From assembly GCA_012103505.1 (NCBI GenBank), contig WLWP01000004.1, positions 50,698-114,697 of the forward strand: a stretch of DNA of 64,000 nt, written 5' to 3'. The notes beneath the pieces are model-generated. The model was not told where the DNA came from, ran no database searches, and saw only the letters and a list, made by a program, of their open reading frames with translations. This document shows positions 34,178 through 42,344 of the stretch, in pieces (positions within the stretch are counted from its first letter, which is position 1; each line of letters starts with the position of its first letter). This stretch comes from Pseudomonadales bacterium. GTDB taxonomy: Bacteria > Pseudomonadota > Gammaproteobacteria > Pseudomonadales > Azotimanducaceae. Both the position numbers and the translations under genes were made by a program.

Positions 34178-34468
34178 CTATATAATTTTATTTAATATTT
34201 TTTTATAAGTTTCTTCATTATATGTACCACCAATATCAATAAGTATACATTCTAATGTAAGAGAACCTATAGAATATTTAATGTTCCTGCTTTTCAAAAA
34301 TAATTTTCTTGCATCATAATGTAAAGCTTTAGCAAATAGCTTATCAGTTATATATTTATCATCTAACTTTAAACTATTATAACAATGCATTCCCAAATCA
34401 TAATCAACTGGCAGACCATTAAGTAATCTTAAAATATTAAAGAAATCATTTTTCTTTATTACATTCAT
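34178..34468 (-). CDS. Hypothetical 96-residue protein
   Basis: Small soluble protein between the RusA-like gene (23-base overlap) and the VWA gene. It has Y-D-L-G-M-H-C-Y-N-S-L-K-L-D-D-K-Y and a basic centre. No family recognised. Confidence 0.6.
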   Translation of the reverse strand: MNVIKKNDFFNILRLLNGLPVDYDLGMHCYNSLKLDDKYITDKLFAKALHYDARKLFLKSRNIKYSIGSLTLECILIDIGGTYNEETYKKILNKII

Positions 34469-34844
34469 CAGTTAATATTTCTATCCATACTCCGGGATTC
34501 TTTTTATCATATGTATATTGAATAAATACAGGAAGAATAAATTCTGCATTATCATCTTCAATCCAACCTGCTTTAACCATATCATCTTGTACTGTCTGTG
34601 CAGGATTGATGTAATCAAATTTATGTTTAGTACCTCTTACAAATGTAAAAGATATCTTAGCAGGTAAAGTACATTTAGATAATTCTGCTTTAAACTCTTC
34701 AGCATACTTTTCATAGTATTCTTTAGTAAGCTTTCTATAGTTAACTACTGTCTTACTAGCTATAAAGTATTTACCAGTCCACCTTCTTCCGTTTTTACTA
34801 GAAGGTACAGAACCCGGTATCCACCATTTTTTTGGTTTTTTCAT
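34446..34844 (-). CDS. rusA: RusA-like Holliday-junction resolvase
   Basis: 132 residues. The front reads I-P-G-S-V-P-S-S-K-N-G-R-R, and the core is K-F-D-Y-I-N-P-A-Q-T-V-Q-D-D-M-V-K-A-G-W-I-E-D-D-N. It thus supplies the clustered acidic residues (D, D-D, D-D) of the RusA endonuclease family, which resolves Holliday junctions. It lies one base from the primase gene. Confidence 0.9.
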   Translation of the reverse strand: MKKPKKWWIPGSVPSSKNGRRWTGKYFIASKTVVNYRKLTKEYYEKYAEEFKAELSKCTLPAKISFTFVRGTKHKFDYINPAQTVQDDMVKAGWIEDDNAEFILPVFIQYTYDKKNPGVWIEILTDECNKEK

Positions 34845-34845
34845 A

Positions 34846-35820
34846 TTATTTATTAAGTGTTTGTTTTAGTAATGGCTTTAATACCTCATGTAACTTATCA
34901 AAACCATGTTTTTCCATAGCATCTGATATGTCTTTACATATAGATAGTGCACATCCTTGAATATTATATGTGCTTGCATATCTTTCAATTGCTTTAAAAC
35001 CTGCTTCATCATTATCAAACAATGTAATAACCTTTTTATACTTTTTTTTAAAGTTTTGTATAATGTGCGGTTTAATTATAGTATTCTCTGAGTCAGGTGC
35101 TATAACTTCAACGTTATAACCCATACTCTTTAAACACATTGCATCTTTTAATGATGAACATATTACTAAATAAGGTTTCTCATATTTTAATTGATCTAGT
35201 CCCTGAAGATAAGTATTAACTTTATGAAATCTATGTTTACTCTTAGGTTGATATATTTTATATACCTCTCCATGTTTATTAAAGTATCCATAAACTCTTG
35301 GTGCCTGTATTTTTAATGTATTAATGTGGCCATCTTCTTGCTTTATGAGATTGTAATACTCAATTGGCTTAACATTATACATATCTAACATAGACATACC
35401 TATCCTATAAGATAACCAGTAATCTGCATCCAGTTGGTTCCAGGGTCTGTGTTTTATAAAATCCACTTCCCATTTTGATACAGGTTTAAATTCAATTTTA
35501 GCTTTACCATTCTGCTTGACATATACATTATAGTCAGATATAATCTTCATCACTGCTTTGGTATAACCAATATTAAACATAAGTTTTACTAAGTCAACTT
35601 TATTACCATTATTACCAGTTGAGAAATCTTTAAATTTATATTGACTTATTCTTGGGTCAACATAAACACAAAAACTTGGTGTTTTCTCATTAGGATTAAA
35701 TACTGAATGTATTTTTACGTCCTGTCCTGTTAAGGTTTCTGATAAATTTAAATAATATTGAAACACCCAATAACTTGGTATATCATCTATTTCTAATACT
35801 AAATTTTTAGTGTTAAACAT
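34846..35820 (-). CDS. DnaG-type primase (Toprim)
   Basis: 324 residues from the ATG at 35820. A longer frame starting at 35850 would begin inside a terminator, so it is rejected. The N-terminal part has S-V-F-N-P-N-E-K-T-P-S-F and F-K-D-F-S-T-G...D-L-V-K-L-M, as in phage primases, but no zinc-binding cysteines are seen. The Toprim domain has V-I-C-S-S-L-K-D-A-M-C-L-K and L-F-D-N-D-E-A-G. The usual glutamate of the first Toprim motif (E-G-x-x-D-A) seems to be replaced by Ser. It would prime DNA synthesis with the helicase at 37801. Confidence 0.85.
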   Translation of the reverse strand: MFNTKNLVLEIDDIPSYWVFQYYLNLSETLTGQDVKIHSVFNPNEKTPSFCVYVDPRISQYKFKDFSTGNNGNKVDLVKLMFNIGYTKAVMKIISDYNVYVKQNGKAKIEFKPVSKWEVDFIKHRPWNQLDADYWLSYRIGMSMLDMYNVKPIEYYNLIKQEDGHINTLKIQAPRVYGYFNKHGEVYKIYQPKSKHRFHKVNTYLQGLDQLKYEKPYLVICSSLKDAMCLKSMGYNVEVIAPDSENTIIKPHIIQNFKKKYKKVITLFDNDEAGFKAIERYASTYNIQGCALSICKDISDAMEKHGFDKLHEVLKPLLKQTLNK

Positions 35821-35833
35821 ATTAATCAAATTG

Positions 35834-35861
35834 AAAAAAAAAGGGGGCATTACACCCCCTC
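35834..35861 (-). terminator. Terminator after SSB candidate
   Basis: On the minus strand AGGGGG/CCCCCT with a 7-base loop (35842-35847 with 35855-35860), followed by nine T. Confidence 0.9.
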
Positions 35862-35882
35862 TAATTTTAGGTTAATTTCTGA

Positions 35883-36557
35883 CTACAGATCAAAGTCACT
35901 TGCTGATGAAGTTGTTGGCTCAAAGCTTGTTGTTGCTGGAGCATCTGTTTTAACAACTTTTCTTAAGTGAAGAGGATTGTTAGAATCAAATGTAATTAAT
36001 TTAGATGATTCAACATCAAGTGCTTCTATTGGCACATTACCTTTACTCATTTTTGGTAGAAACAAATCATTGTTAATATAACCTTCTTTGTTTTCCCATT
36101 CACGTGCTGCAAGACATACGTTTACAAAATCTGAATTAGAAAAGATACCATTACATGCACTCATGAATTCCTCAATTGTGTTTGCATTAATCTTATCTAG
36201 ATCCGCTCTTTTGTTTAGAGTTTCAGCTAAAAATACCATAGCTTTCATAACTTCATTGTCACGGCTAATCTCATTACCATTAGGAAGAATAGTATCTTTA
36301 TATGCATAAGGACTAAATCTTACTCTACCTACTTGGCCTTCATAGCGTGGCCCATTAGGATTATTTTGATCTAATAAAAATCCTTGAAATTCACCTGTCA
36401 TAGGCTCACTTTCTACATGTAATGTAATATTATATGCATTTGCATCATATGGTGTTTGATCAAAAGTAACAGAGTTAATCTTTACTTTTTGATTACCTGT
36501 TCCAATAACTGGTTTTTCTTTGCCTGATCCGGCTGTCATTCCTTGTGTGTTAAACAT
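35883..36557 (-). CDS. Single-stranded DNA-binding protein candidate
   Basis: 224 residues. A beta-rich body (K-V-K-I-N-S-V-T-F-D-Q-T...Y-N-I-T-L-H-V-E) is followed by a Ser/Thr/Pro-rich linker and an acidic-hydrophobic tail ending S-A-S-D-F-D-L, the layout of SSB proteins with a partner-binding tip. It is located between Sak4-like and primase genes and has its own terminator, as expected for a strongly expressed protein. The SSB call is inferred; no OB-fold motif is decisive by eye. Confidence 0.65.
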   Translation of the reverse strand: MFNTQGMTAGSGKEKPVIGTGNQKVKINSVTFDQTPYDANAYNITLHVESEPMTGEFQGFLLDQNNPNGPRYEGQVGRVRFSPYAYKDTILPNGNEISRDNEVMKAMVFLAETLNKRADLDKINANTIEEFMSACNGIFSNSDFVNVCLAAREWENKEGYINNDLFLPKMSKGNVPIEALDVESSKLITFDSNNPLHLRKVVKTDAPATTSFEPTTSSASDFDL

Positions 36558-36592
36558 AATTTTTACTTTTTAATTATTAGTTTTTAAATAAA

Positions 36593-37276
36593 TTACTCTT
36601 CATATTTTTTAATACAGTCTTTTACATACTGCAGGTTGTTTGGGATGAAGAAGTCTTCAAACATACCTTGTGGTGATTTACATGTGTTCTCTCCATTGTT
36701 TTGAGTTTCAAAACCATATTCAAGTTCACCATCATCATTTTTATTTACCTTTCCAAATAGAACTATAGAAAACAGACCTTCCAAAGTTAGTGTGTTATCT
36801 ATCATTTTACCAATGGTTTTTGCTTTAATTTTTCTATTACCATTAATATCAGTTGAATCTTCTGAATGAGTTAAAAATATTACAGTTAAGTCATCTCTAA
36901 GATCTTTAGGCATTTTAGCTACAGTAGCTAAGTTTGCTGCAATCTGGGTAAACTTATCATAACCTTTCTCATTAGCTCTATCAAAGTATTCAAAAGAACT
37001 CATATACTGCCAATCATCAATAACTAATGTTTTGATCTTTGGCATTTTTTGATCTACATGTGTAATTGCTTTCATTATTCCAGCTGCTGATGAAGAAGAA
37101 GCCAAATTACCTTTTGGATTTTCTTTATTAATTGCTGTATAATTAGACTTCCAACCTTTAAAAGGTAGTGGTTTATTTGCAATGTTAATTATAAATGTTT
37201 CATCAGGATCTAAGTGTCTAATTGATGTTGATTTACCTGTACCTGAATCTGCTATTATTAATATACTGTTTGCCAT
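36593..37276 (-). CDS. Sak4-like RecA-family ATPase
   Basis: 227 residues. Walker A is A-D-S-G-T-G-K-S-T at residues 9-17, Walker B is T-L-V-I-D-D-W-Q-Y, and there is an L-T-H-S-E-D segment. This matches the phage Sak4/AAA_24 group of single-strand annealing or recombinase-like ATPases, which act with SSB. The SSB candidate follows 35 bases downstream. Confidence 0.85.
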   Translation of the reverse strand: MANSILIIADSGTGKSTSIRHLDPDETFIINIANKPLPFKGWKSNYTAINKENPKGNLASSSSAAGIMKAITHVDQKMPKIKTLVIDDWQYMSSFEYFDRANEKGYDKFTQIAANLATVAKMPKDLRDDLTVIFLTHSEDSTDINGNRKIKAKTIGKMIDNTLTLEGLFSIVLFGKVNKNDDGELEYGFETQNNGENTCKSPQGMFEDFFIPNNLQYVKDCIKKYEE

Positions 37277-37279
37277 TAT

Positions 37280-37780
37280 TTACTTTTTTAATATTTTAAT
37301 TAATTGTTGAAGTGAATTGTTTATCTCATTTAATTTACCTGCTATTAGATTTTCATCATTATTAGATGGTTTATCATCTGGGTTAGGTAATTCTGCAAAG
37401 TCAAGATCTAATTTACCTCTACTTGTTACATCATTAATAACCTTAAGTTCACTTGCAGGAACTAAATGTCTTTGGAAACCTGAGTTACTTGTAATCATTT
37501 CATACTCTTCTCTCCAGTGTGGATTAAATTTTAAAAAGTACAAGGTTCTTTTAGGATCTTCTGAGTCATAGTTTATACTTACAAACTCTGTGTAAATATC
37601 TTGACTCTTTTCCATTTCACTAGGAAAAAAACTTACATGTAAGTCATCTTTACCTGGTGGTCTATATGCCATTTTAGGTATAAACAGTGCATTTATATTA
37701 CCAATAGTTTGAAAGTAATCTTCATGCTCTTCTTTTAATTTATTTACTTTTTGTCTACGTTGTTCTGGTGTTATTCCCAT
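37280..37780 (-). CDS. Hypothetical 166-residue protein with C-terminal coiled coil
   Basis: Begins with charged G-I-T-P-E-Q-R-R-Q-K-V-N and ends with an amphipathic helix (L-N-E-I-N-N-S-L-Q-Q-L-I-K-I-L-K-K). Lies between helicase and Sak4 genes; probably replication- or recombination-related by position. No family recognised. Confidence 0.65.
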   Translation of the reverse strand: MGITPEQRRQKVNKLKEEHEDYFQTIGNINALFIPKMAYRPPGKDDLHVSFFPSEMEKSQDIYTEFVSINYDSEDPKRTLYFLKFNPHWREEYEMITSNSGFQRHLVPASELKVINDVTSRGKLDLDFAELPNPDDKPSNNDENLIAGKLNEINNSLQQLIKILKK

Positions 37781-37800
37781 TTTTTTATTTTTTAATTTTG

Positions 37801-38757
37801 TTATCTGCGTTCTTGTTGACCAGGAGTTTGCATTTCTTCAATCTGCATTTGTTCAAACTTTGCTTTAAAGAAACTCATTCTTGCATCACCATTTCTTGCT
37901 TTTAAAAAGTGCAATACCAAAGTTCTATCATTTTCTATAATATATCTATCTGGCCCATAGAACCTAATCTTTTGTTTAGCAGGACGGTTAATACCAATCA
38001 GCATATCTGCATGTTGTAGCATAGCATCTGATCCAAATATATCTGATTCAAGAATATAATTACCATACTTACCATCAATTGCTCTGTCAGGATTATCAAT
38101 ATTTCTATTAAGTTGTGATAATGCAATAAACAAACAGGGATAATCTCTTTTACATTGTGTAAAAAATTCACCTAATTCAAACAACATATCTAATGTACTA
38201 TTTTGATAGGGTGCTCTTTTTACAAGCATTGTATGATCTAATGTGATAATAGTTTTTTTACCTTTATGCATATTCATATACATATCAATTTGTTCACGCA
38301 TTTGATTTACAGTCATAGGTGTTGAAACTATATCTACGGGATGCTTAACTCTTTCTTTAGCATACTGATGACATGTATTCAATACGTCTGAAGTAAGTAT
38401 ACTACCGGCACTACATAATTCTTTATATGTTTTACCAGTAATAGAACTAAATTCTCTAATAGCTGAGGTTCTACCTACCATTTCAAACTGAAATTCTAAT
38501 ACTCTAAAATTATCTTCTGGATTTAATGCAAAAGATTCTCTTATAATTTGATCTTTAATAAGTGTTTTACCTGAACCAGGTCTTCCACCTATTACAGTTA
38601 GGGTATTCCATTCTAAACCATCAGTAGCAGCATCATTAAACTTAGGCCACGGTGTATATATAGACTTTTCAGTCCCATTTTGTCTGCCTTGCATGTATTT
38701 TAATGCTTCATTGAATGCGGCATATTGCCCCACCCATCCTTCTGTTGATTTAGCCAT
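37801..38757 (-). CDS. DnaB-like replicative helicase
   Basis: 318 residues, corresponding to the RecA-like C-terminal domain of DnaB. Walker A is G-G-R-P-G-S-G-K-T, with E-F-Q-F-E-M, Walker B region T-I-I-T-L-D-H-T, A-L-S-Q-L-N-R, and a C-terminal F-L-K-A-R-N-G. The N-terminal DnaB domain is missing, as in many compact phage helicases. Overlaps the small upstream gene by 8 bases. Confidence 0.92.
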   Translation of the reverse strand: MAKSTEGWVGQYAAFNEALKYMQGRQNGTEKSIYTPWPKFNDAATDGLEWNTLTVIGGRPGSGKTLIKDQIIRESFALNPEDNFRVLEFQFEMVGRTSAIREFSSITGKTYKELCSAGSILTSDVLNTCHQYAKERVKHPVDIVSTPMTVNQMREQIDMYMNMHKGKKTIITLDHTMLVKRAPYQNSTLDMLFELGEFFTQCKRDYPCLFIALSQLNRNIDNPDRAIDGKYGNYILESDIFGSDAMLQHADMLIGINRPAKQKIRFYGPDRYIIENDRTLVLHFLKARNGDARMSFFKAKFEQMQIEEMQTPGQQERR

Positions 38758-38908
38758 TCTCTATTGTATATATAATACTTGTTACATTATCTATGCTTGA
38801 ATTACATGATTTAGTGTCTGGTTCCCATTCACCATCTCTAAGCATTTGAAAATCTTCAAGTACAAGGTTTAATTTATTTAATACTTCTGCTTGTTCTTCT
38901 ACTGTCAT
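38750..38908 (-). CDS. 52-residue acidic protein
   Basis: ATG at 38908 overlaps the upstream stop as ATGA, and its stop overlaps the helicase start. Acidic, helical N-terminus (T-V-E-E-Q-A-E-V-L-N-K-L-N-L). Tight coupling on both sides supports a real gene, possibly a helicase accessory. No family recognised. Confidence 0.6.
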   Translation of the reverse strand: MTVEEQAEVLNKLNLVLEDFQMLRDGEWEPDTKSCNSSIDNVTSIIYTIENG

Positions 38909-39495
38909 ACTACTTTTTCTTTAAATGTTTGTTGTTCTGTATCAATACCATCTCTAATCATATCACAATAATCAGCTAATGTAGAAGATTTAACTTTATG
39001 CTTATCTTGCTTACATATAAAATATTGACTTGTCTGCATATACATGTACTCTGCATCTCTGTATTCATTTACGTACATTCTTGTAGCTTCAAATACTTGA
39101 TCCCATGTATAATCATACGTTTCAAACAACCATCTAAAAGAACTTGATAGCATTTTTACATTGACTCTTGCAGGTTTACCGCTTGGTAATCTTTGGTTTG
39201 GGAATATTTCCCTATAGGTATTTATTTTGTCAGCAAAGTCTTTACCCATTAGTTGGATATTAGTTTTCTTTTTTGCTTTTATAAAATAATTATCTAAGTG
39301 TGCTATAAAGACTTTTGCATCTGCTGTTAATTTATATGTTTCATTATCAAATGTAACATAACCATTATCAACTAATGCTTTTTTGTCATCTTCTAAAATC
39401 TTAGGTAAAGCTATTTTTAGTTTCATACCAAATAATATAGCTGCCTGATTTGGACTAAGTTTGTTTTTGTGTATTATTTGGAATAGTTCCCACAT
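38905..39495 (-). CDS. Putative replication protein with N-terminal winged-helix-like domain
   Basis: 196 residues. The N-terminus (L-S-P-N-Q-A-A-I-L-F-G-M...Y-V-T-F-D-N-E-T-Y-K-L-T) has a helix-helix-hairpin pattern like a winged helix. The C-terminal half is helical with aromatic residues (Y-T-W-D-Q-V-F-E-A-T-R-M-Y). Located between the DnaA-like gene (41-base overlap) and helicase, as helicase loaders or replisome organisers often are. The role is inferred by position. Confidence 0.6.
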   Translation of the reverse strand: MWELFQIIHKNKLSPNQAAILFGMKLKIALPKILEDDKKALVDNGYVTFDNETYKLTADAKVFIAHLDNYFIKAKKKTNIQLMGKDFADKINTYREIFPNQRLPSGKPARVNVKMLSSSFRWLFETYDYTWDQVFEATRMYVNEYRDAEYMYMQTSQYFICKQDKHKVKSSTLADYCDMIRDGIDTEQQTFKEKVV

Positions 39496-39916
39496 ATGTA
39501 TTTATTAGTTTAGTAACTTTATCAAATGCATCCATATAACTTTTGTCTTTTATATAAAGCATATCATTAACGCTGTTTCTACCGTGTACCACACTTGAAT
39601 GATCACGTTCAATATATTTACCTACAGCATGGCAAGTATATCTCATACTATGACCTATATGACAGTAAATCTTTCTAAACATTACCAAGTCTTTAGTTCT
39701 GTTTAATACAGAAAGTTTCTTGATAGTTTCTAGTTCAGGATAAAGCATATGCATAACAGTTATACATGCTTTATGTATTTGCTGAAGTGTTGGCCTGTAC
39801 TCTCCTTCATCATTCAATTTTTGAAATACAATGATCTCAATTCCATACTGAGTGAGCATAGTTTGTTTGAACTTAACTATGTCATTATCAAGCCTATTGT
39901 GTTGATTATTAGTCAT
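39455..39916 (-). CDS. DnaA domain-IV-like DNA-binding protein
   Basis: 153 residues. The C-terminal part R-T-K-D-L-V-M-F-R-K-I...A-V-G-K-Y-I-E-R-D-H-S-S-V-V-H-G matches the DnaA signature helix-turn-helix (R-D-H-S-T-V) that binds DnaA boxes. No AAA+ ATPase domain is present, so it is a stand-alone DNA-binding module. Upstream of the helicase genes it may be an origin-binding or loader protein. Confidence 0.78.
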   Translation of the reverse strand: MTNNQHNRLDNDIVKFKQTMLTQYGIEIIVFQKLNDEGEYRPTLQQIHKACITVMHMLYPELETIKKLSVLNRTKDLVMFRKIYCHIGHSMRYTCHAVGKYIERDHSSVVHGRNSVNDMLYIKDKSYMDAFDKVTKLINTYVGTIPNNTQKQT

Positions 39917-39953
39917 TTATGTTTATTATCTAGTTTACAAATTTAAGGAAATT

Positions 39954-40664
39954 TTACCAGTCTATCAAAGTTTTACCTTGTTTATTTAGTTCTACATTAG
40001 TCTTATTAAATACATCATTTGAATCCCAAACACCACCTCTATATGCAGCTGATGCAGGGTGCATACACTTAAATATCTTTTGATTGGGTATTAATCTTTC
40101 CCATGCTTCTGCCTTTTTACCCATCAATATAAAAACAATATTTTCATTGTCTTGATTGATTTTACTAAACAAATGTTCAGTGAAAGGTTTCCAATTCCAA
40201 AAGTGAGATCCTATTTTGTTTACTTCAACTGTAAGAGCTGTATTGATTAATAGCACGCCTTGATTAGCCCAACGTTTTAAATCACATTCTTCAGGTGTAT
40301 ACATAACTCTACCGGTATCAGTAAAATCACCTATAGTTTGTTTGAGTATATACTGTAAAGACTTTTCAGCTTTACCTTTTTTACTACAGCTAAAAGCTAA
40401 CCCATCAGCTGATCCTAATTGTGGATAAGGATCCTGCCCAACTATTACAACTTTTAAATCATCATATTTACATTCTTTGAATGCATTAAAAATATCTTTA
40501 AACTTAGGAGTAAATCTTTTACCATTTTCAACCAAACTAATTAATGAATCTGTTAGATCATCATAAAGCTTGCTGTCTATATAAGGAAATAATATATCCG
40601 CCCAACCTGAGCTTTCCATATCTTTTTTTAAATTCTGCTTTAGAATTGTGAGGTTTTTTTCCAT
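39954..40664 (-). CDS. ung: Uracil-DNA glycosylase, family 1
   Basis: 236 residues. Active-site motif is V-I-V-G-Q-D-P-Y-P, with L-A-F-S-C-S, G-V-L-L-I-N-T-A-L-T-V, F-I-L-M-G-K-K-A and the substrate loop M-H-P-A-S-A-A-Y-R-G-G (usually HPSPLS). It removes uracil from DNA. It is first in the minus-strand replication block and divergent from 40708. UDG is a recurrent gene in crAss-like phages. Confidence 0.95.
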   Translation of the reverse strand: MEKNLTILKQNLKKDMESSGWADILFPYIDSKLYDDLTDSLISLVENGKRFTPKFKDIFNAFKECKYDDLKVVIVGQDPYPQLGSADGLAFSCSKKGKAEKSLQYILKQTIGDFTDTGRVMYTPEECDLKRWANQGVLLINTALTVEVNKIGSHFWNWKPFTEHLFSKINQDNENIVFILMGKKAEAWERLIPNQKIFKCMHPASAAYRGGVWDSNDVFNKTNVELNKQGKTLIDW

Positions 40665-40686
40665 ATTTCTTTCTTTTTTTTCTATA

Positions 40687-40698
40687 TTTGTATATAAA
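40687..40698 (+). promoter_or_regulatory. Candidate promoter TTTGTATATAAA
   Basis: Variant of the recurring element in a 43-base divergent gap, 9 bases before the ATG at 40708 (18 bases from the end of the shared TTTG). Read with preceding bases (TATATTTG) it also fits the Bacteroidota -7 box TAnnTTTG. Confidence 0.5.
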
Positions 40699-40707
40699 TC
40701 TTTTATT

Positions 40708-41148
40708 ATGTCTGAAGAAAATCAAAATTTAGAGTCAACAGTAACTTATGACTTTTCAAAAGCTATAACAGGTATTACTGTATCAACCGCTTATATTTCT
40801 GGTCTTTCTAGAATTTTAACTGATATGGTAACTAACTATCCAAATCCTGCAGGATTACCTAAACTATTTAAAAAGTTTAGTGCTATAATGCAGTTAGAAG
40901 ACGGACAAGAAATTACTGATGAAATACAAAAAGATCTTACACTTGATATAAATGAATCTAATATTTATACATTGTTTTCTTTGTTACAACTTTTAAGGTT
41001 CTTAGCAAAAGAACAAGATCTTGAGCTTCACACTGAGACTACTGCTACTAAAGATGATCTAAAAGATCTTGCTGATTTAGTTACAGCAGGTAAATCTACA
41101 GCAGATAAAATCAAAGAGATTAATAGTAAGATGAAAATAGTTAAGTAA
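40708..41148 (+). CDS. Isolated plus-strand gene, hypothetical acidic protein
   Basis: 146 residues from the ATG at 40708. An ATG at 40648 is rejected because its extra N-terminus would be read through the promoter and the divergent gene. Sequence starts S-E-E-N-Q-N-L-E and is helical at the C-terminus (A-D-K-I-K-E-I-N-S-K-M-K). Only plus-strand gene in a 28-kb minus-strand stretch, abutting an opposing gene end to end. No family recognised. Confidence 0.7.
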   Translation: MSEENQNLESTVTYDFSKAITGITVSTAYISGLSRILTDMVTNYPNPAGLPKLFKKFSAIMQLEDGQEITDEIQKDLTLDINESNIYTLFSLLQLLRFLAKEQDLELHTETTATKDDLKDLADLVTAGKSTADKIKEINSKMKIVK

Positions 41149-41532
41149 CTATCTTAAATTCATACCATTAAACTCTCCAATTTCTATACATGATTGTATA
41201 GCTAAGTTAAGCTCATCTTTATCACAATCTGCAAAAGATTTACAATACTCTTGTCCATCTCTAACAAAGCATAATCCACATGCTCTTTTTACTTCCATCT
41301 TTGCTTCTATAAATGTGTAGCCAATTTCTTGTGCTATTTCTCTAATCATTGCATGCACACGTGCTAACTGTGGGTTACTACCCTTATCACCACCTACACC
41401 AATAAATATTTCTAAATTAGAGTCATCAGGTAAACTACCTAACCATTTATTAAATCTGGTTTGAACTGCTTTTTTTGGAAAATACAATTCCCCATTTTTA
41501 ATTGAAGCTTTTATATATAAGTTATCTTTCAT
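41149..41532 (-). CDS. Hypothetical protein, possibly NinB-like
   Basis: 127 residues. The central V-H-A-M-I-R-E-I-A-Q-E-I-G...E-A-K-M-E-V-K-R-A resembles the NinB-type recombination proteins loosely, and a C-terminal G-Q-E-Y-C-K-S-F-A-D-C segment has two cysteines. Overlaps a small membrane gene upstream. Identification uncertain. Confidence 0.6.
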   Translation of the reverse strand: MKDNLYIKASIKNGELYFPKKAVQTRFNKWLGSLPDDSNLEIFIGVGGDKGSNPQLARVHAMIREIAQEIGYTFIEAKMEVKRACGLCFVRDGQEYCKSFADCDKDELNLAIQSCIEIGEFNGMNLR

Positions 41533-41681
41533 CCTATTATAACATTACCTACAGCGCATGATACTGATACTACTAAAAATATTAGTAGAGTCCAAAAACA
41601 TCCTTTGTATATATTCTCTTGTTTTTCAGGAGATCTTCCTTGATTACTTCTGTACTGTCTTATTTTTTTTTCTTTTTTCAT
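41529..41681 (-). CDS. 50-residue membrane peptide
   Basis: ATG at 41681; stop overlaps the next start as ATGA. Basic N-terminus (K-K-E-K-K-I-R-Q-Y-R) followed by one hydrophobic helix (W-T-L-L-I-F-L-V-V-S-V-S-C-A-V-G). Coupling on both sides supports it. Function unknown. Confidence 0.55.
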   Translation of the reverse strand: MKKEKKIRQYRSNQGRSPEKQENIYKGCFWTLLIFLVVSVSCAVGNVIIG

Positions 41682-41773
41682 ATAAACATGTGTTCATCTT
41701 GGTTATTATTATTAGTGTTATCTTCCGGTAAATCTAATTGTGTTTCTGGTTCTTTTGGGTCATCTGTTTTCAC
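41678..41773 (-). CDS. 31-residue acidic Asn-rich peptide, GTG start
   Basis: Reads V(M)-K-T-D-D-P-K-E-P-E-T-Q-L-D-L-P-E-D from a GTG at 41773; stop overlaps the following ATG as ATGA. Small and low-complexity, so only moderately supported. Confidence 0.35.
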   Translation of the reverse strand: MKTDDPKEPETQLDLPEDNTNNNNQDEHMFI

Positions 41774-41783
41774 GTGATAGGTT

Positions 41784-42344
41784 TTAATTATAAAATTTAG
41801 TTATTGATTCACTTGTAAGTGTATATAAAGGTGCTTTTAAACCTGCTTTTTTTAATCCGTCATTTACCCATGTATTACAAGTGTAATACCAACGGTAGTT
41901 GTCTTTACCATAATAATAGTTTGGTGCATATTCTGAATTATAATGTGATTCATCTATGTACTTTTTAATTATTTGATATTGCTTTTCAGAACACTTAACT
42001 GTTTTCCAATTAAAAGAATCAAAATAAAAAGTCTTGTGTACTCTTAATAAAGTAGATGGATCAGTAATTAAAGTTTTATATAATTTTCCTATAGTTAAAC
42101 TATCAAATGTATCTACTTCAGTAAAGAATACTTTGGATCCCCAACCATATAGTTTGAAAACACCATCTTCCCTTAATACTATATCTATGTGTGCTCCATT
42201 ATCAGACAAATAAAATTCTCTTTCTGATGATTCACTATAAGATCCAGTGGGTATATAGTGTGCTGTAAACATTATTAGTATAAATACTGCTAATGATACA
42301 CCACAAATTTTTAGTATGTGTTTAATTGATTTTTTAAAATTCAT
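41784..42344 (-). CDS. DUF2459-family membrane-anchored protein
   Basis: 186 residues. An N-terminal transmembrane helix (residues 14-28) is followed by a periplasmic-type domain with N-G-A-H-I-D-I-V-L, Y-G-W-G-S-K-V-F-F and T-C-N-T-W-V-N-D-G-L-K-K-A-G. These are motifs of the DUF2459 (TIGR02117-like) family, which occurs in Bacteroidota and Proteobacteria. Cys and His placement suggests an NlpC/P60-like fold, unproven. An unusual cargo for a phage; it might alter the cell envelope. Confidence 0.78.
   Translation of the reverse strand: MNFKKSIKHILKICGVSLAVFILIMFTAHYIPTGSYSESSEREFYLSDNGAHIDIVLREDGVFKLYGWGSKVFFTEVDTFDSLTIGKLYKTLITDPSTLLRVHKTFYFDSFNWKTVKCSEKQYQIIKKYIDESHYNSEYAPNYYYGKDNYRWYYTCNTWVNDGLKKAGLKAPLYTLTSESITKFYN

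Noticed and set aside
35821..35850. Earlier start for the primase at 35850
   Set aside because: That ATG lies inside the terminator stem-loop and its first residues are Pro/Phe translated from the C and T runs.
40648..40707. N-terminal extension of the plus-strand gene (ATG at 40648)
   Set aside because: It would run through the divergent UDG start and the promoter element; the extra residues are F/S/Y-rich, as expected of translated promoter DNA.
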